Of a DNA stretch of 64,000 nt, positions 26,814-34,671 are shown in pieces; positions within the stretch are counted from its first letter, which is position 1, and the number at the start of each line of letters is the position of its first letter. A model generated the notes under the pieces. The model saw only the letters and a program-made list of their open reading frames with translations. It did not search any database and had not been told where the DNA came from. The position numbers and the translations under genes are program-made. Origin of the DNA: an uncultured Roseovarius sp. GTDB lineage: Bacteria; Pseudomonadota; Alphaproteobacteria; Rhodobacterales; Rhodobacteraceae. The DNA lies in assembly GCF_947259555.1 (NCBI RefSeq), contig NZ_CAMYMD010000008.1, positions 1 to 64,000 on the forward strand, written 5' to 3'.

Positions 26814-27521
26814 GATCCACCTTCCGACTGGGTTTGAGGTGGAGCGGAATTAGGGACATGTGGCGGGATTCGAAAAAGCGGGGCGCGTCCAGGAATTGCA
26901 CCCGCGATAAACATAGAGACCGACTATGCGTATTGTCCGGACCTAAAGGCCACTTCCAATACGCAAGACGGCTCTCCGAGGGCCCCTCGCCGGGGAGGCG
27001 TCCTTCGCGGACAGCGGCAGGGTCATCGTTCGCCACTCCCCCTGCACCCCCTGGCGTCTCCGACGGGAAGGGGGAGCGTCGTTCCGCACTCCTCCCCCTT
27101 CACCCCCACCTGCTCGCGCTCCCAGCGCCAGCGATGGAGGCGGCCCCTCCCTCGACCCTCCCGGTGTTTCAGCCCTTCGATTGGAACACCCAAGAAAGTG
27201 TCATGGTACAAGCCGTCATAATTAACGGACCAAATTAGGAAAAGAGTGGCGCCATCATCCTATGGAGCCGCGTCTTTTTGGTGAGACGCGGCTCCATAGG
27301 ATGACTGCGTCCAAAACCGGAGAAGGTCAAAAACCTGACCGAAAGCTTCGAGAGCGCTGGATATCGCGGATGCTGCTCCCGCGTAGGCTCTCGGATCTGG
27401 GGCGTTATGCAGTTCCGCATGGCGATCCCGCACCGCCGTGGCCTCTCCACGCGGCGGTGTCTGACCGCGCCAGTTGAGCAACTGCGGCACACGCTGCAGA
27501 CTGGACGCGCGAGGTTCCGTC
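26814..27521. other. 700-bp gap between relaxase and next gene, candidate oriT region
   Basis: No gene with a convincing start or domain. It lies directly upstream of the relaxase, the usual place for a transfer origin. It holds a C-rich block (27030-27160) and a strong hairpin (27256-27305). Confidence 0.35.
27256..27305. repeat. perfect 21-bp inverted repeat with 8-nt loop
   Basis: Arms 27256-27276 and 27285-27305 are perfectly complementary, and the loop is TTTTGGTG. The stem is GC-rich (GGAGCCGCGTCT half). There is no T-run right after the stem on either strand, so a simple intrinsic terminator is less likely than a transfer-origin, single-strand-origin or protein-binding hairpin. Confidence 0.75.
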
Positions 27522-27890
27522 ATGAACCAATTTACGATTATACCCAGCACCGCTGCGCTTCAGAGCGCCGTTCTTGCGCGGCTCGAGGATTATCTCGACA
27601 ACCACGGAGCCAGTCTCGAGAGCCTCATTCGTCAGGCCAGGGCGGACCCCGATGTCGACGAGACGTCCGCTTTACGAGATCTCGCTGAAGCGGTCATGGC
27701 AACCTGCGACGCGCGCAATCTCGTCTTGCGTTTGCGCACTATCACGGAAGAACTCTTTTGCCTTATTGGCGAACCTCTTGCCGAGATCGCAGGTGCGTAT
27801 TCCGAACCCGAGATCGACCGAGCAATCTGCTGGCACGCCGCACGTCTCACCGACCTCGAGCGAGACATCAAGTTCGCATTCCGCATCTGA
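27522..27890 (+). CDS. hypothetical helical protein
   Basis: A 122-residue protein from ATG 27522, with GAGG 10 nt upstream. The sequence is mainly helical (LARLEDYLDNHGASLESLIRQ, TCDARNLVLRLRTITEELF) and mildly acidic, with no membrane segment and no recognised domain. It sits between the relaxase remnant and the integrase, so it is probably an accessory gene of that element. Function unknown. Confidence 0.45.
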   Translation: MNQFTIIPSTAALQSAVLARLEDYLDNHGASLESLIRQARADPDVDETSALRDLAEAVMATCDARNLVLRLRTITEELFCLIGEPLAEIAGAYSEPEIDRAICWHAARLTDLERDIKFAFRI

Positions 27891-28105
27891 GACCGGCTCG
27901 AACGGCAACGCCAGGAGTAAGTCTCTGCTGGCGTTGGCCACTCCGAGAACACCCAGAACATAACTGCAAAATTATCAACGAATGAAAATATCATGTTAAA
28001 TCATGTAGTTAAATTCACCATGTGGATATTTCTTTGCTGTCTGATTTCTGTATCCAAGCGATCGAACGCCCTTCCGGAGCATCGGAAAATAACAGGATGA
28101 CTGAG

Positions 28106-28414
28106 ATGCCGTCTTCAAGACAAAACCTCGAAGCAAACCGGCAACCATTGATGGTTGATGGAGCTCCTTTGGCGCTGATGACCGGTGAGGAACTGGCTCG
28201 GGCCATGGATTACAAAGGTGTGACGTCAGGATTTCGGGCGTGGTGCCGGAAACTCAACATTACACCAGTGCCAGGTCGTGCAAACGTCTACGACCCAAAA
28301 CTCGTACGTATCCGTCTCGATGCATCCCAGGGCATCGAGAAAGGACCGTCTGAGGAAGCCTATGTGGAGCAGGCGGAAAGCCTCGTCGAGAAGAGGAGAA
28401 AGAGGCGTGGGTAA
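28106..28414 (+). CDS. excisionase-like DNA-binding protein upstream of integrase
   Basis: A 102-residue protein. ATG 28106 is preferred because AGGA lies 9 nt upstream; GTG 28022 and ATG 28097 are alternatives. The block LMTGEELARAMDYKGVTSGFRAWCRKLNI with YDPKLVRIRLD resembles a winged HTH of the excisionase/AlpA kind, and the tail is strongly basic (EKRRKRRG). It overlaps the integrase gene by 8 nt, the usual arrangement for a directionality factor. The upstream 27891-28105 is AT-rich with a repeated ATCATGT. Confidence 0.5.
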   Translation: MPSSRQNLEANRQPLMVDGAPLALMTGEELARAMDYKGVTSGFRAWCRKLNITPVPGRANVYDPKLVRIRLDASQGIEKGPSEEAYVEQAESLVEKRRKRRG

Positions 28415-29525
28415 GAGCAATATCAAAGGTGTGCATCGCGTCACTAAGAAATTGAGCGGCGGCCAAAAGAAGACATACCATTATGCGTTCCGAGGTGGCC
28501 CGCAATTTTGGACCTCAGACGCCGGTTTCGCCGTCGAAGATCCTCAGTATTCTGCGGCGTTGACCGACGCGCTACGAGGGGTCTCGCCCGCGGTTATCCG
28601 TCAAAACTCCGGCTTGACTGCGCACTTTCTGAGGAAGTTTAGACAGTCTGCACAGTACCAGAAATTGTCTCCCCGGACGAAGGCCGACTATGAAAAATAC
28701 CTGTCTCCTTTCGAGACGGAGTTCGGAGAAGATCCAATCGCGATGTTTCAGGAGAAAGCAGTCCTTGAAGAAATTCGGGACTGGAAATCTGCTTGGGCGC
28801 ACTCTCCGAAGCAGTACGATTATGCTGGCACCGTTGTGACACTTTTTCTCAACTGGGTGGTAGGAGAAACGAAAGCCATCTCGAGCCATCCGCATAGCGG
28901 GATGAAAAAGCTCTATAAGGCAAACCGGGCGGATCTGATCTGGCTGCCCGAAGAGGTTGATGCGGCGCGAGCTGTTGCCGAGCCTTGGGAAGATAGGATC
29001 CTCGTTGCGTTTTGTGAGGGGGCGACACCGCAGGATATCGGACTTTGGGTTCGCTCGAACATTCAACGGACGCCAATGGGCCGTCGTATTTATTTTCGGC
29101 GTCAGAAGAACGGCAATCCGGTGAGTTTGCCGGTTACTCCAAACCTGGAACGCGTGATCGCTGAGACCCCGGCGGAACAGGATTTCCTGATCGTATCGAA
29201 GACCGGGCGAGAGTTGACGCCGCATCGCGCATCGCAGGTAGTCCGTGCCCTCAAACTTCGAGCCAACCAGGCCGCCACCGTTGACAGTTCAAAAGTGGGG
29301 ATCCGCGATGAGCTTCGGCCCTACGATCTGCGAGGCACTGCGGCGACAAACCTGTTGCGCGCCGGGTGCAGCCTGAACGAGATCGCGGTTACCATGGGGT
29401 GGAAGCTGCGCCACGCCGCGAATATTATCGAGCGGTATGCCGCTTTGGTTCCAGATGTTGCCGATGAGGTTCTCGCGAAGCTCATCGAGGCGCAGAAGAA
29501 GGCTGAAGGGAACAACAGGCTTTGA
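28407..29525 (+). CDS. phage-type tyrosine recombinase (integrase), degenerate first Arg region
   Basis: A 372-residue protein from GTG 28407 with GAGGAG upstream. An N-terminal SAM-like DNA-binding part (PRTKADYEKYLSPFE) precedes the catalytic domain. YDLRGTAATNL (306-316) supplies the box II Arg with Tyr instead of His, MGWKLRHAANII the His/Trp box, and ERYAAL the nucleophile Tyr344. The box I Arg expected in the T-G-x-R segment is missing, because the site reads GATPQDIGLW. It may be inactive or a divergent subfamily. It lies 4 kb from a tRNA-Cys. Confidence 0.8.
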   Translation: MGKSNIKGVHRVTKKLSGGQKKTYHYAFRGGPQFWTSDAGFAVEDPQYSAALTDALRGVSPAVIRQNSGLTAHFLRKFRQSAQYQKLSPRTKADYEKYLSPFETEFGEDPIAMFQEKAVLEEIRDWKSAWAHSPKQYDYAGTVVTLFLNWVVGETKAISSHPHSGMKKLYKANRADLIWLPEEVDAARAVAEPWEDRILVAFCEGATPQDIGLWVRSNIQRTPMGRRIYFRRQKNGNPVSLPVTPNLERVIAETPAEQDFLIVSKTGRELTPHRASQVVRALKLRANQAATVDSSKVGIRDELRPYDLRGTAATNLLRAGCSLNEIAVTMGWKLRHAANIIERYAALVPDVADEVLAKLIEAQKKAEGNNRL

Positions 29526-29650
29526 GGCGTATTGCCTTGTGCTCCGATAAATCCGTCTCATTTCCAGACTTCGGCCCTTGATCTCGAAAGGGTCGGGCGT
29601 TTTGCTGACCTTCACTGCAGCTGCAGCCAATGGCGACTCCGCGCAGATTC

Positions 29651-31176
29651 TGTGGAAAAACTAAAGTTTGCGAGCGCAGAAATAGCCGATCCAAATCGGG
29701 CGCGCGCGCCTTTCCTGTCAGGCTTTGCGCATTTGCTGCGGTGCGGGAAAGACCTTGGCCAATTTCCGGAGGTTCTGGGCGGTGGCGGCGAGGAGGAATT
29801 CGTCGTTTGCGCCGCATGGCCCACGTAATCGGAGCCGTCCCAGCCCAAGGATGCGCTTGAGGTGGGCGAAGAGCATCTCGACCTTCTTTCGCAACTTCAT
29901 CGAGATGTCGTACTGGCGGGTCTTGGCGATGTCGCGGGCGACTTGGCGGGCGTCTTCGTGTTCTTCGCGGGTGATCTTGCGCGCCTCGGCATTGGGGCAG
30001 CATTTGACCTTGGATGGACAGACCTGGCAGACCTCTTTCAGAGCACGGTATCGTGCAGTCCCTTTTCCGGTCGGTCCTCTGTTTGGGTCGGAATAATTGC
30101 GACGGAACTGCTTGAGTTCCTGCCCCTCGGGGCAAATGTATTGATCGTTCTCGGCATCCCATTCGAAGTCCGCCCGTGTCCATGTTCCGTCGTTGCGTCC
30201 TGACTTATCGAAGACAGGGATGTGCGGCGCGATCTTGCGGTCGACCAGCCAGCCCAGCATCGGTCCAGTGCCATAGGCCGTGTCCGCGATCAGGCGCTCG
30301 GGATGCAGGTCGAACTTCTTCTTTACCCTATCCAGCATGGTCTTGGTCGATCCGACCTCCGCCTGCCGGATCGAGCGGGTCGCCTCAACGTCGACAATGA
30401 CACCATGATCCGTGTCGATCAGGTAATTGTCGGAATAGCTGAAGAATGCCGGTCCCTTGCGGGCTGCAGTCCACTGACTGGCCGGGTCTGAATGCGAGGT
30501 GAACTTTGGCTGCACCTCGCTGGCGGCCCCGAAGGCGGCTTCATCCAGCGTGTCGAGATACTCGCGAACCGCACGGGGCGCATCGGCCGGGTCGATCCGC
30601 GCCGCGTCCCAGTCGTCCTTCGGCGTAGAGTTCTGCTTGTTGGCATCCGCCTCGATCAGGCTGGCATCGATCGCCATGCGTTGTCCACTGACCAGCCCTT
30701 CGGCGATGCAACGCGCGACGGTCGTCTCGAACAGGTGGCGCAGAAGTTCGCTCTCGCGGAAGCGCCCGTGCCGGTTCTTGGAAAACGTCGAATGATCCGG
30801 GACCCGGTCGCTCAGATCGAGGCGGCAAAACCAGCGATACGCGAGGTTCAGATGCACCTCTTCGCACAGCCGCCGTTCCGACCGGATGCCGAAGCAATAG
30901 CCAACGAGCAGCATCCGGATCAGCAGTTCGGGATCGACCGACGGGCGGCCTGTGTGGCTGTAGAAACCGGCAAGATGGGTGCGGATGCTGCTCAGATCGA
31001 CAAACCGGTCGATGGATCGAAGCAGGTGATCCATAGGGACGTGATCCTCAAGCGAGAACTCGTAGAATAGTGCTGCCTGAGCTTCCTGTCTCGGTCCCAA
31101 CATTGCTCAATTCTCCCGCTGGCCAGAAGAATTGAATCAGCAACTTACGCTTCGATCAAGCACGAGTTTTTCAACA
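29651..31176 (-). mobile_element. IS1182-type insertion sequence
   Basis: About 1.53 kb with imperfect terminal inverted repeats: TGTGGAAAAACT at 29651-29662 and AGTTTTTCAACA at 31165-31176 (inverse of TGTTGAAAAACT). The TGTTGAAAAACTC-type end is usual for this group. It lies between the integrase and the graspetide-like locus. Confidence 0.7.
29718..31103 (-). CDS. IS1182-family transposase
   Basis: A 461-residue transposase. The N-terminal domain (FYEFSLEDHVPMDHLLRSID, RPSVDPELLIRMLLVGY, PDHSTFSKNR) and the DDE segments (MAIDASLIEADAN, LIADTAYGTGPML and the C-terminal AHLKRILGLGRLRLRG block with its Glu) are all in order. A Cys-rich insert (CQVCPSKVKCCP) is typical of the family. It appears intact. 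Confidence 0.93.
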   Translation of the reverse strand: MLGPRQEAQAALFYEFSLEDHVPMDHLLRSIDRFVDLSSIRTHLAGFYSHTGRPSVDPELLIRMLLVGYCFGIRSERRLCEEVHLNLAYRWFCRLDLSDRVPDHSTFSKNRHGRFRESELLRHLFETTVARCIAEGLVSGQRMAIDASLIEADANKQNSTPKDDWDAARIDPADAPRAVREYLDTLDEAAFGAASEVQPKFTSHSDPASQWTAARKGPAFFSYSDNYLIDTDHGVIVDVEATRSIRQAEVGSTKTMLDRVKKKFDLHPERLIADTAYGTGPMLGWLVDRKIAPHIPVFDKSGRNDGTWTRADFEWDAENDQYICPEGQELKQFRRNYSDPNRGPTGKGTARYRALKEVCQVCPSKVKCCPNAEARKITREEHEDARQVARDIAKTRQYDISMKLRKKVEMLFAHLKRILGLGRLRLRGPCGANDEFLLAATAQNLRKLAKVFPAPQQMRKA

Positions 31177-31282
31177 AAATACGCAAGAAACGGACGCTCG
31201 CTCTTTGACGGCGGTGAGGCTGTTGTCTGCGCAGACACGGCTTCAGGCTGATAGACTCAAAGACCTTGTGACGGGCAGTAGG

Positions 31283-32050
31283 TCATTCAGCCACTCCCGC
31301 TCCAATCGATAGCGGTAAGCAAGACCGGGTACTGCTGACGTCTGGAATGCGATATCTGAGGACACTATCGCCACTTAGCTGCGGCAGGCCAACCTCGGAG
31401 CAAACACCCTCTGCTAAGATACCGCTCGGTTGATGCCTTTCCTTGAAGATCACGGCAGCCACATTAGCCCCCCAATCCGCAGCGACGATCAGCATGATAG
31501 CGAGAAAAGCGCGAAAGATATGCGCCTGCGTCAAGCGAACATAAGTAATTTTCTTATTGTTGAGCGGGTAGTTCAGCCTTGTAGCGTCAATCAACTTAAT
31601 GGCTGTCGCGGCTCGGGTATCTTTATTACTGAATACGTCTGATAAATCGGCTTCGCTGATCGAATGAACCACGCTCGGTGCAGTTGCGCGCGCGGCGTAC
31701 CACCCAGCCATTAGAACGTAGACCAGAACGATGGCAAAGAGCACAACATCGATGGCCAGCACAGGGTTGTGGAAACTGTCAGATATGGTGGGGCTTAAAG
31801 TTCCAATCACGGGAATCACTGCTGCGAGGAAAGCCAGATACAGCGCGGCCTTGGTATCCGCGCTCTGGCGTCGCCGAACTTCCGCGTCATGCAGGCTGAT
31901 TGCCATCTCCATTGCCAACTCGGCATCGTTCGCGAGCAACTCTGTTGTAGCGACCCTCTCCGGTGGCTCGGCTACGGCCCCTGATGCATAAGGGAAGAGC
32001 ATATTCAAGATGGCGCCGATTACCTTTCTAAGCTTATGGGTCTCGCTCAT
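31283..32050 (-). CDS. three-helix membrane protein of the graspetide-like operon
   Basis: A 255-residue protein with likely membrane helices at about 68-85, 97-119 and 178-201. Ahead of the first helix is an amphipathic stretch with AEVRRRQSADTKAALYLAFL. An ADTKA element just before a helical hairpin is reminiscent of the Pycsar TM effector and SLATT membrane families, but I cannot assign it firmly. The cytosolic segment between TM2 and TM3 is hydrophilic. It is third in the operon, overlapping the ATP-grasp gene by ATGA. Possible roles are export, anchoring or effector action for the modified peptide. Confidence 0.7.
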   Translation of the reverse strand: MSETHKLRKVIGAILNMLFPYASGAVAEPPERVATTELLANDAELAMEMAISLHDAEVRRRQSADTKAALYLAFLAAVIPVIGTLSPTISDSFHNPVLAIDVVLFAIVLVYVLMAGWYAARATAPSVVHSISEADLSDVFSNKDTRAATAIKLIDATRLNYPLNNKKITYVRLTQAHIFRAFLAIMLIVAADWGANVAAVIFKERHQPSGILAEGVCSEVGLPQLSGDSVLRYRIPDVSSTRSCLPLSIGAGVAE

Positions 32051-33027
32051 TTAACCAACGCGTCAACGAGTGCCGATGCGATCGACACGCCTTCAACTTG
32101 CTCCAACCAAGCCCATTGCCCGTTCGGGTTGGCCTCAAGAAACCAAAACTTCCCGTCGCGATCTTCGATCAGGTCTACAGCTGCGAAGCGCAGATCGAGA
32201 CTCCGAACCACCGCCACGCAAGCGTTCGCGACTGCGGTTGGGAGAGTGACACTTTCGTAGAGAAGGTCCGTCCGCGCGCCGCGACGCCAATCGACCCGAG
32301 TCTCTTCGTGCTCTTGAGAGTGAATTGCGACCGCAATTGCAATTTGATCTACGATTGTCACGCGGAGATCGCGACGCTTGGGAATCAGCGATTGAACGAT
32401 CACCGGAACGGCCTCAAATGCCGCACGGTCACCTGCGCTTAGATTGGCCAACTCCGATGTGAAGATAACCTGCCCAGGTCCGTTAGCTGCGTCAACCAAG
32501 GCGCGGCGCAGTGGTTTGATCACGCAATGATGCCTTTCCAAAAGGCCGCGCGCGGCGTCAAAGTCATTTCCGATGATCGTGGGCGGAATCGGAAGGCCGC
32601 ACGCACGGGCTACAGAAAGCTGGCGAGGCTTGTCCTCCGCACGAAGTATGGCGAAAGGAGAGTTTAACCAGCGCCCCTCCAACGCGTTCCACAGACTACG
32701 CGTCGTGGCGCTCCATTCTTGTACAGCGTAAGCGCGCGCCTCGCCGCTTTCGACCGTTTTTGGCTCAGGCAGTTCCGGGCGTCGGTAGTAAGCAGATGTA
32801 AAACCAGCGAGTGGGTAAGCGACACCCCCGATTGAGATCGTTCCAGTCAGCGTCGCGTCCTCCGCGAAGGTAACGATCGTTTGGGGCAAGTCCTCGGTGT
32901 TTACACGAAGAAAGGGCACGCCACGATTGCGCATCTCGCGCACGAGGTAGTCGGTAGTAATGTCCTGCTTGTTCGTCGCGAGCAGGATGCCGCCAGAATG
33001 CTCAGACAAGCATTTCAGCCGTGTCAT
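32047..33027 (-). CDS. ATP-grasp ligase of the graspetide (MvdC/MvdD) type
   Basis: A 326-residue enzyme starting MTRLKCLSEHSGGILL behind GGGAAG. Three ATP-grasp blocks typical of microviridin/graspetide ligases are visible: HHCVIKPLRRAL (nucleotide-binding Lys), VQSLIPKRRDLRVTIVD (the K-x-DLRVT block), and FAAVDLIEDRDGKFWFLEAN followed by NGQWAWLE (Mg ligands Asp, Glu, Asn). The N-terminal half resembles the pre-ATP-grasp fold (YLVREMRNRGVPFLRVNTED). Such enzymes phosphorylate acidic side chains of a peptide and link them to Thr/Ser as esters or to Lys as amides. It overlaps the precursor gene by 26 nt and the membrane-protein gene by 4 nt. Confidence 0.88.
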   Translation of the reverse strand: MTRLKCLSEHSGGILLATNKQDITTDYLVREMRNRGVPFLRVNTEDLPQTIVTFAEDATLTGTISIGGVAYPLAGFTSAYYRRPELPEPKTVESGEARAYAVQEWSATTRSLWNALEGRWLNSPFAILRAEDKPRQLSVARACGLPIPPTIIGNDFDAARGLLERHHCVIKPLRRALVDAANGPGQVIFTSELANLSAGDRAAFEAVPVIVQSLIPKRRDLRVTIVDQIAIAVAIHSQEHEETRVDWRRGARTDLLYESVTLPTAVANACVAVVRSLDLRFAAVDLIEDRDGKFWFLEANPNGQWAWLEQVEGVSIASALVDALVK

Positions 33028-33370
33028 CGGCTTCCCGTCCCGCATCCGTTTTTGTTTGAAGTGACGCAATCAATGCACCCAAAGCTTGGTCTTCCCGCTC
33101 CAGCTCGGCCTCAGTCTTGGTCTGAAGCAAGTTGGTCGTGGAGAACGACTCATCGTCCTGCTCGGTATGCGTAAGCGTCTTCGTAACCAGTGAAAGCTGG
33201 GAGTTGGGCATATCTATCGCGTGGCATTCACCCGCGTGCGTCGGGACCATCCACATTTCATGCTCGTTGCAGTAGCGGCCTGGCATGGATGGTTCGTTAC
33301 GACGCGGGGTCCCGTATCGCAGCAATATCGGCACGATCTTCTCGTTGTTACGATTTTTTGTAGAAAGCAT
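33002..33370 (-). CDS. candidate graspetide precursor with three TKT-x4-E-x-[DE]-D core repeats
   Basis: A 122-residue peptide from ATG 33370 (an upstream AGG is 13 nt away, and the frame is open further up to 33496). The first ~62 residues form the leader (KIVPILLRYGTPRRN, MPGRYCNEHEMWMVPTH). Three spaced cores follow: TKTLTHTEQDD (63-73), TKTEAELERED (84-94) and TKTDAGREADD (106-116), 21 and 22 residues apart. Each has two Thr and a Lys, then Glu at +7 and acidic residues at +9 and +10. That is the ring-forming layout expected for ATP-grasp esterification. It is first in the operon with the ligase. Confidence 0.75.
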   Translation of the reverse strand: MLSTKNRNNEKIVPILLRYGTPRRNEPSMPGRYCNEHEMWMVPTHAGECHAIDMPNSQLSLVTKTLTHTEQDDESFSTTNLLQTKTEAELEREDQALGALIASLQTKTDAGREADDTAEMLV

Positions 33371-33749
33371 TTTCAATCGCGCCTCGCAATCAATGACACA
33401 CTGACACCTTTGGGTATGCCGACCAACTGTCATCATAAATGCAGTGAAAGTCCACCTTTCGTCGTCTGCTGTTTTGCTGCCTACCCACACGTACAAGGGC
33501 AGGTGACTGACTGCTTCAGTTTGGTACCGGACCTTAGCTCAGGCGAATACGAATGTCAGCAGTGGGCCCGTTTTCACAATTTGACCGGCTCATGCGTAAA
33601 CGCGGCTCCCCATTTCGGCATTATCCATTGACCTGATTGAAGCGCCTCAAGGCCACAATCTGGGCTTATCTAAGAGAATGATTGTAAACCGGTCTGTAAA
33701 CCGATGGGGGCTTCACAGGACTCAACGAGCCTAAGTAGTTGAAAAGTAA
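33371..33749. other. upstream region of the graspetide-like operon
   Basis: About 380 bp without a convincing gene, expected to hold the promoter of the leftward three-gene operon. Near the tRNA it contains a tandem TGTAAACCG (33683-33691 and 33695-33703). Confidence 0.35.
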
Positions 33750-33823
33750 TGGAGGCGAGTACCGGAATCGAACCGGTGTACACGGATTTGCAATCCGCTG
33801 CGTCACCACTCCGCCAACTCGCC
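33750..33823 (-). tRNA. tRNA-Cys (GCA)
   Basis: A full cloverleaf on the minus strand: acceptor GGCGAGT pairs with ACTCGCC, followed by T and an encoded CCA (ending at 33750). The anticodon loop TTGCAAA gives GCA, and the T-arm has GGTTCGATTCC. The 3' end faces the accessory region, the orientation expected if a mobile element once used this tRNA as its attachment site. Confidence 0.95.
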
Positions 33824-33982
33824 GCTCCAAGTGGTTGCGTTGGATTATCTGATCGGGCGGCAGGGTGCAAGTGGGCAAAGTTCGGTTTCACCTGTGCAGT
33901 TTGGCGTCGCGTAGGCGTTGCTGCGAAGCGGGTTATGTGCCAGAAAACAAAACATAGGATTCCGAACGCAAGAGTTTAGATC

Positions 33983-34636
33983 ATGACAGACTATGCCGCG
34001 CGGCGCACGACGATGGTGGACACTCAGGTTCGTCCATCTGATGTGACCAAATTTCCCATAATCGATGCAATGCTCGCGGTTCCGCGGGAAGCGTTTGTGC
34101 CGACGTCGCTGCGCGAGGCCGCGTATCTGGGGGAGAATCTCGATATTGGAGACGGGCGTGTCATGCTGGATCCGCGCACCCTCGCCAAGATGCTGGATGC
34201 GCTTGATATCGAAGGCGATGACCTGGTGCTCGATATCGGGCCGACCTTTGGGTATTCTTCTGCCGTCATCGCCCGGATGGCCGAAGCGGTCGTCGGGGTC
34301 GAGGACAGTGCTGCGATGGTCGAAGAGGCACAAAGGACCCTGGCGGAGCAGGGCGCGGACAATGTCGTCATGCACGAGGCGCCGCTTGTGGACGGGGCGC
34401 CGGATCATGGCCCTTACGACGTTATAACCTTGCAGGGCGCGGTGGCGCATCTGCCCGAAACAGTGACCGATCAGCTCAAGGAAGGCGGGCGGATCGCATG
34501 TCTGTTTATGGAGGGTGCGCTTGGGGTGGCGCGGATCGGCTACAAGATAGACGGGCGGATGAACTGGCGCTACGCCTTCAACGCGGCCGCTCCGATCATG
34601 CCCGGTTTCGAACGGCACGCGGCCTTCACCCTTTGA
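33983..34636 (+). CDS. protein-L-isoaspartate O-methyltransferase family protein
   Basis: A 217-residue SAM methyltransferase of the Pcm family. It has MVDTQVRPSDVTKFPIIDAM, VPREAFVP, the SAM-binding DLVLDIGPTFGYSSAVIA (the usual GxGxGY reads GPTFGYS) and YDVITLQGAV. In alphaproteobacteria a Pcm-like gene regularly precedes tolC, as here (tolC begins 35 bp later). The changed glycine motif suggests it may not be a classical repair enzyme. Confidence 0.85.
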   Translation: MTDYAARRTTMVDTQVRPSDVTKFPIIDAMLAVPREAFVPTSLREAAYLGENLDIGDGRVMLDPRTLAKMLDALDIEGDDLVLDIGPTFGYSSAVIARMAEAVVGVEDSAAMVEEAQRTLAEQGADNVVMHEAPLVDGAPDHGPYDVITLQGAVAHLPETVTDQLKEGGRIACLFMEGALGVARIGYKIDGRMNWRYAFNAAAPIMPGFERHAAFTL

Positions 34637-34671
34637 GAGGGTCATTTCCGCCAATTTGGGAGAGCACCGGC

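Noticed and set aside
31283-33027. ATP-grasp plus membrane protein as a cell-wall or glutathione ligase operon
   Set aside because: The ligase shows the DLRVT and NGQW blocks of peptide-modifying MvdC/D-type enzymes, and the upstream gene encodes a repeated acidic peptide, which fits a RiPP far better.
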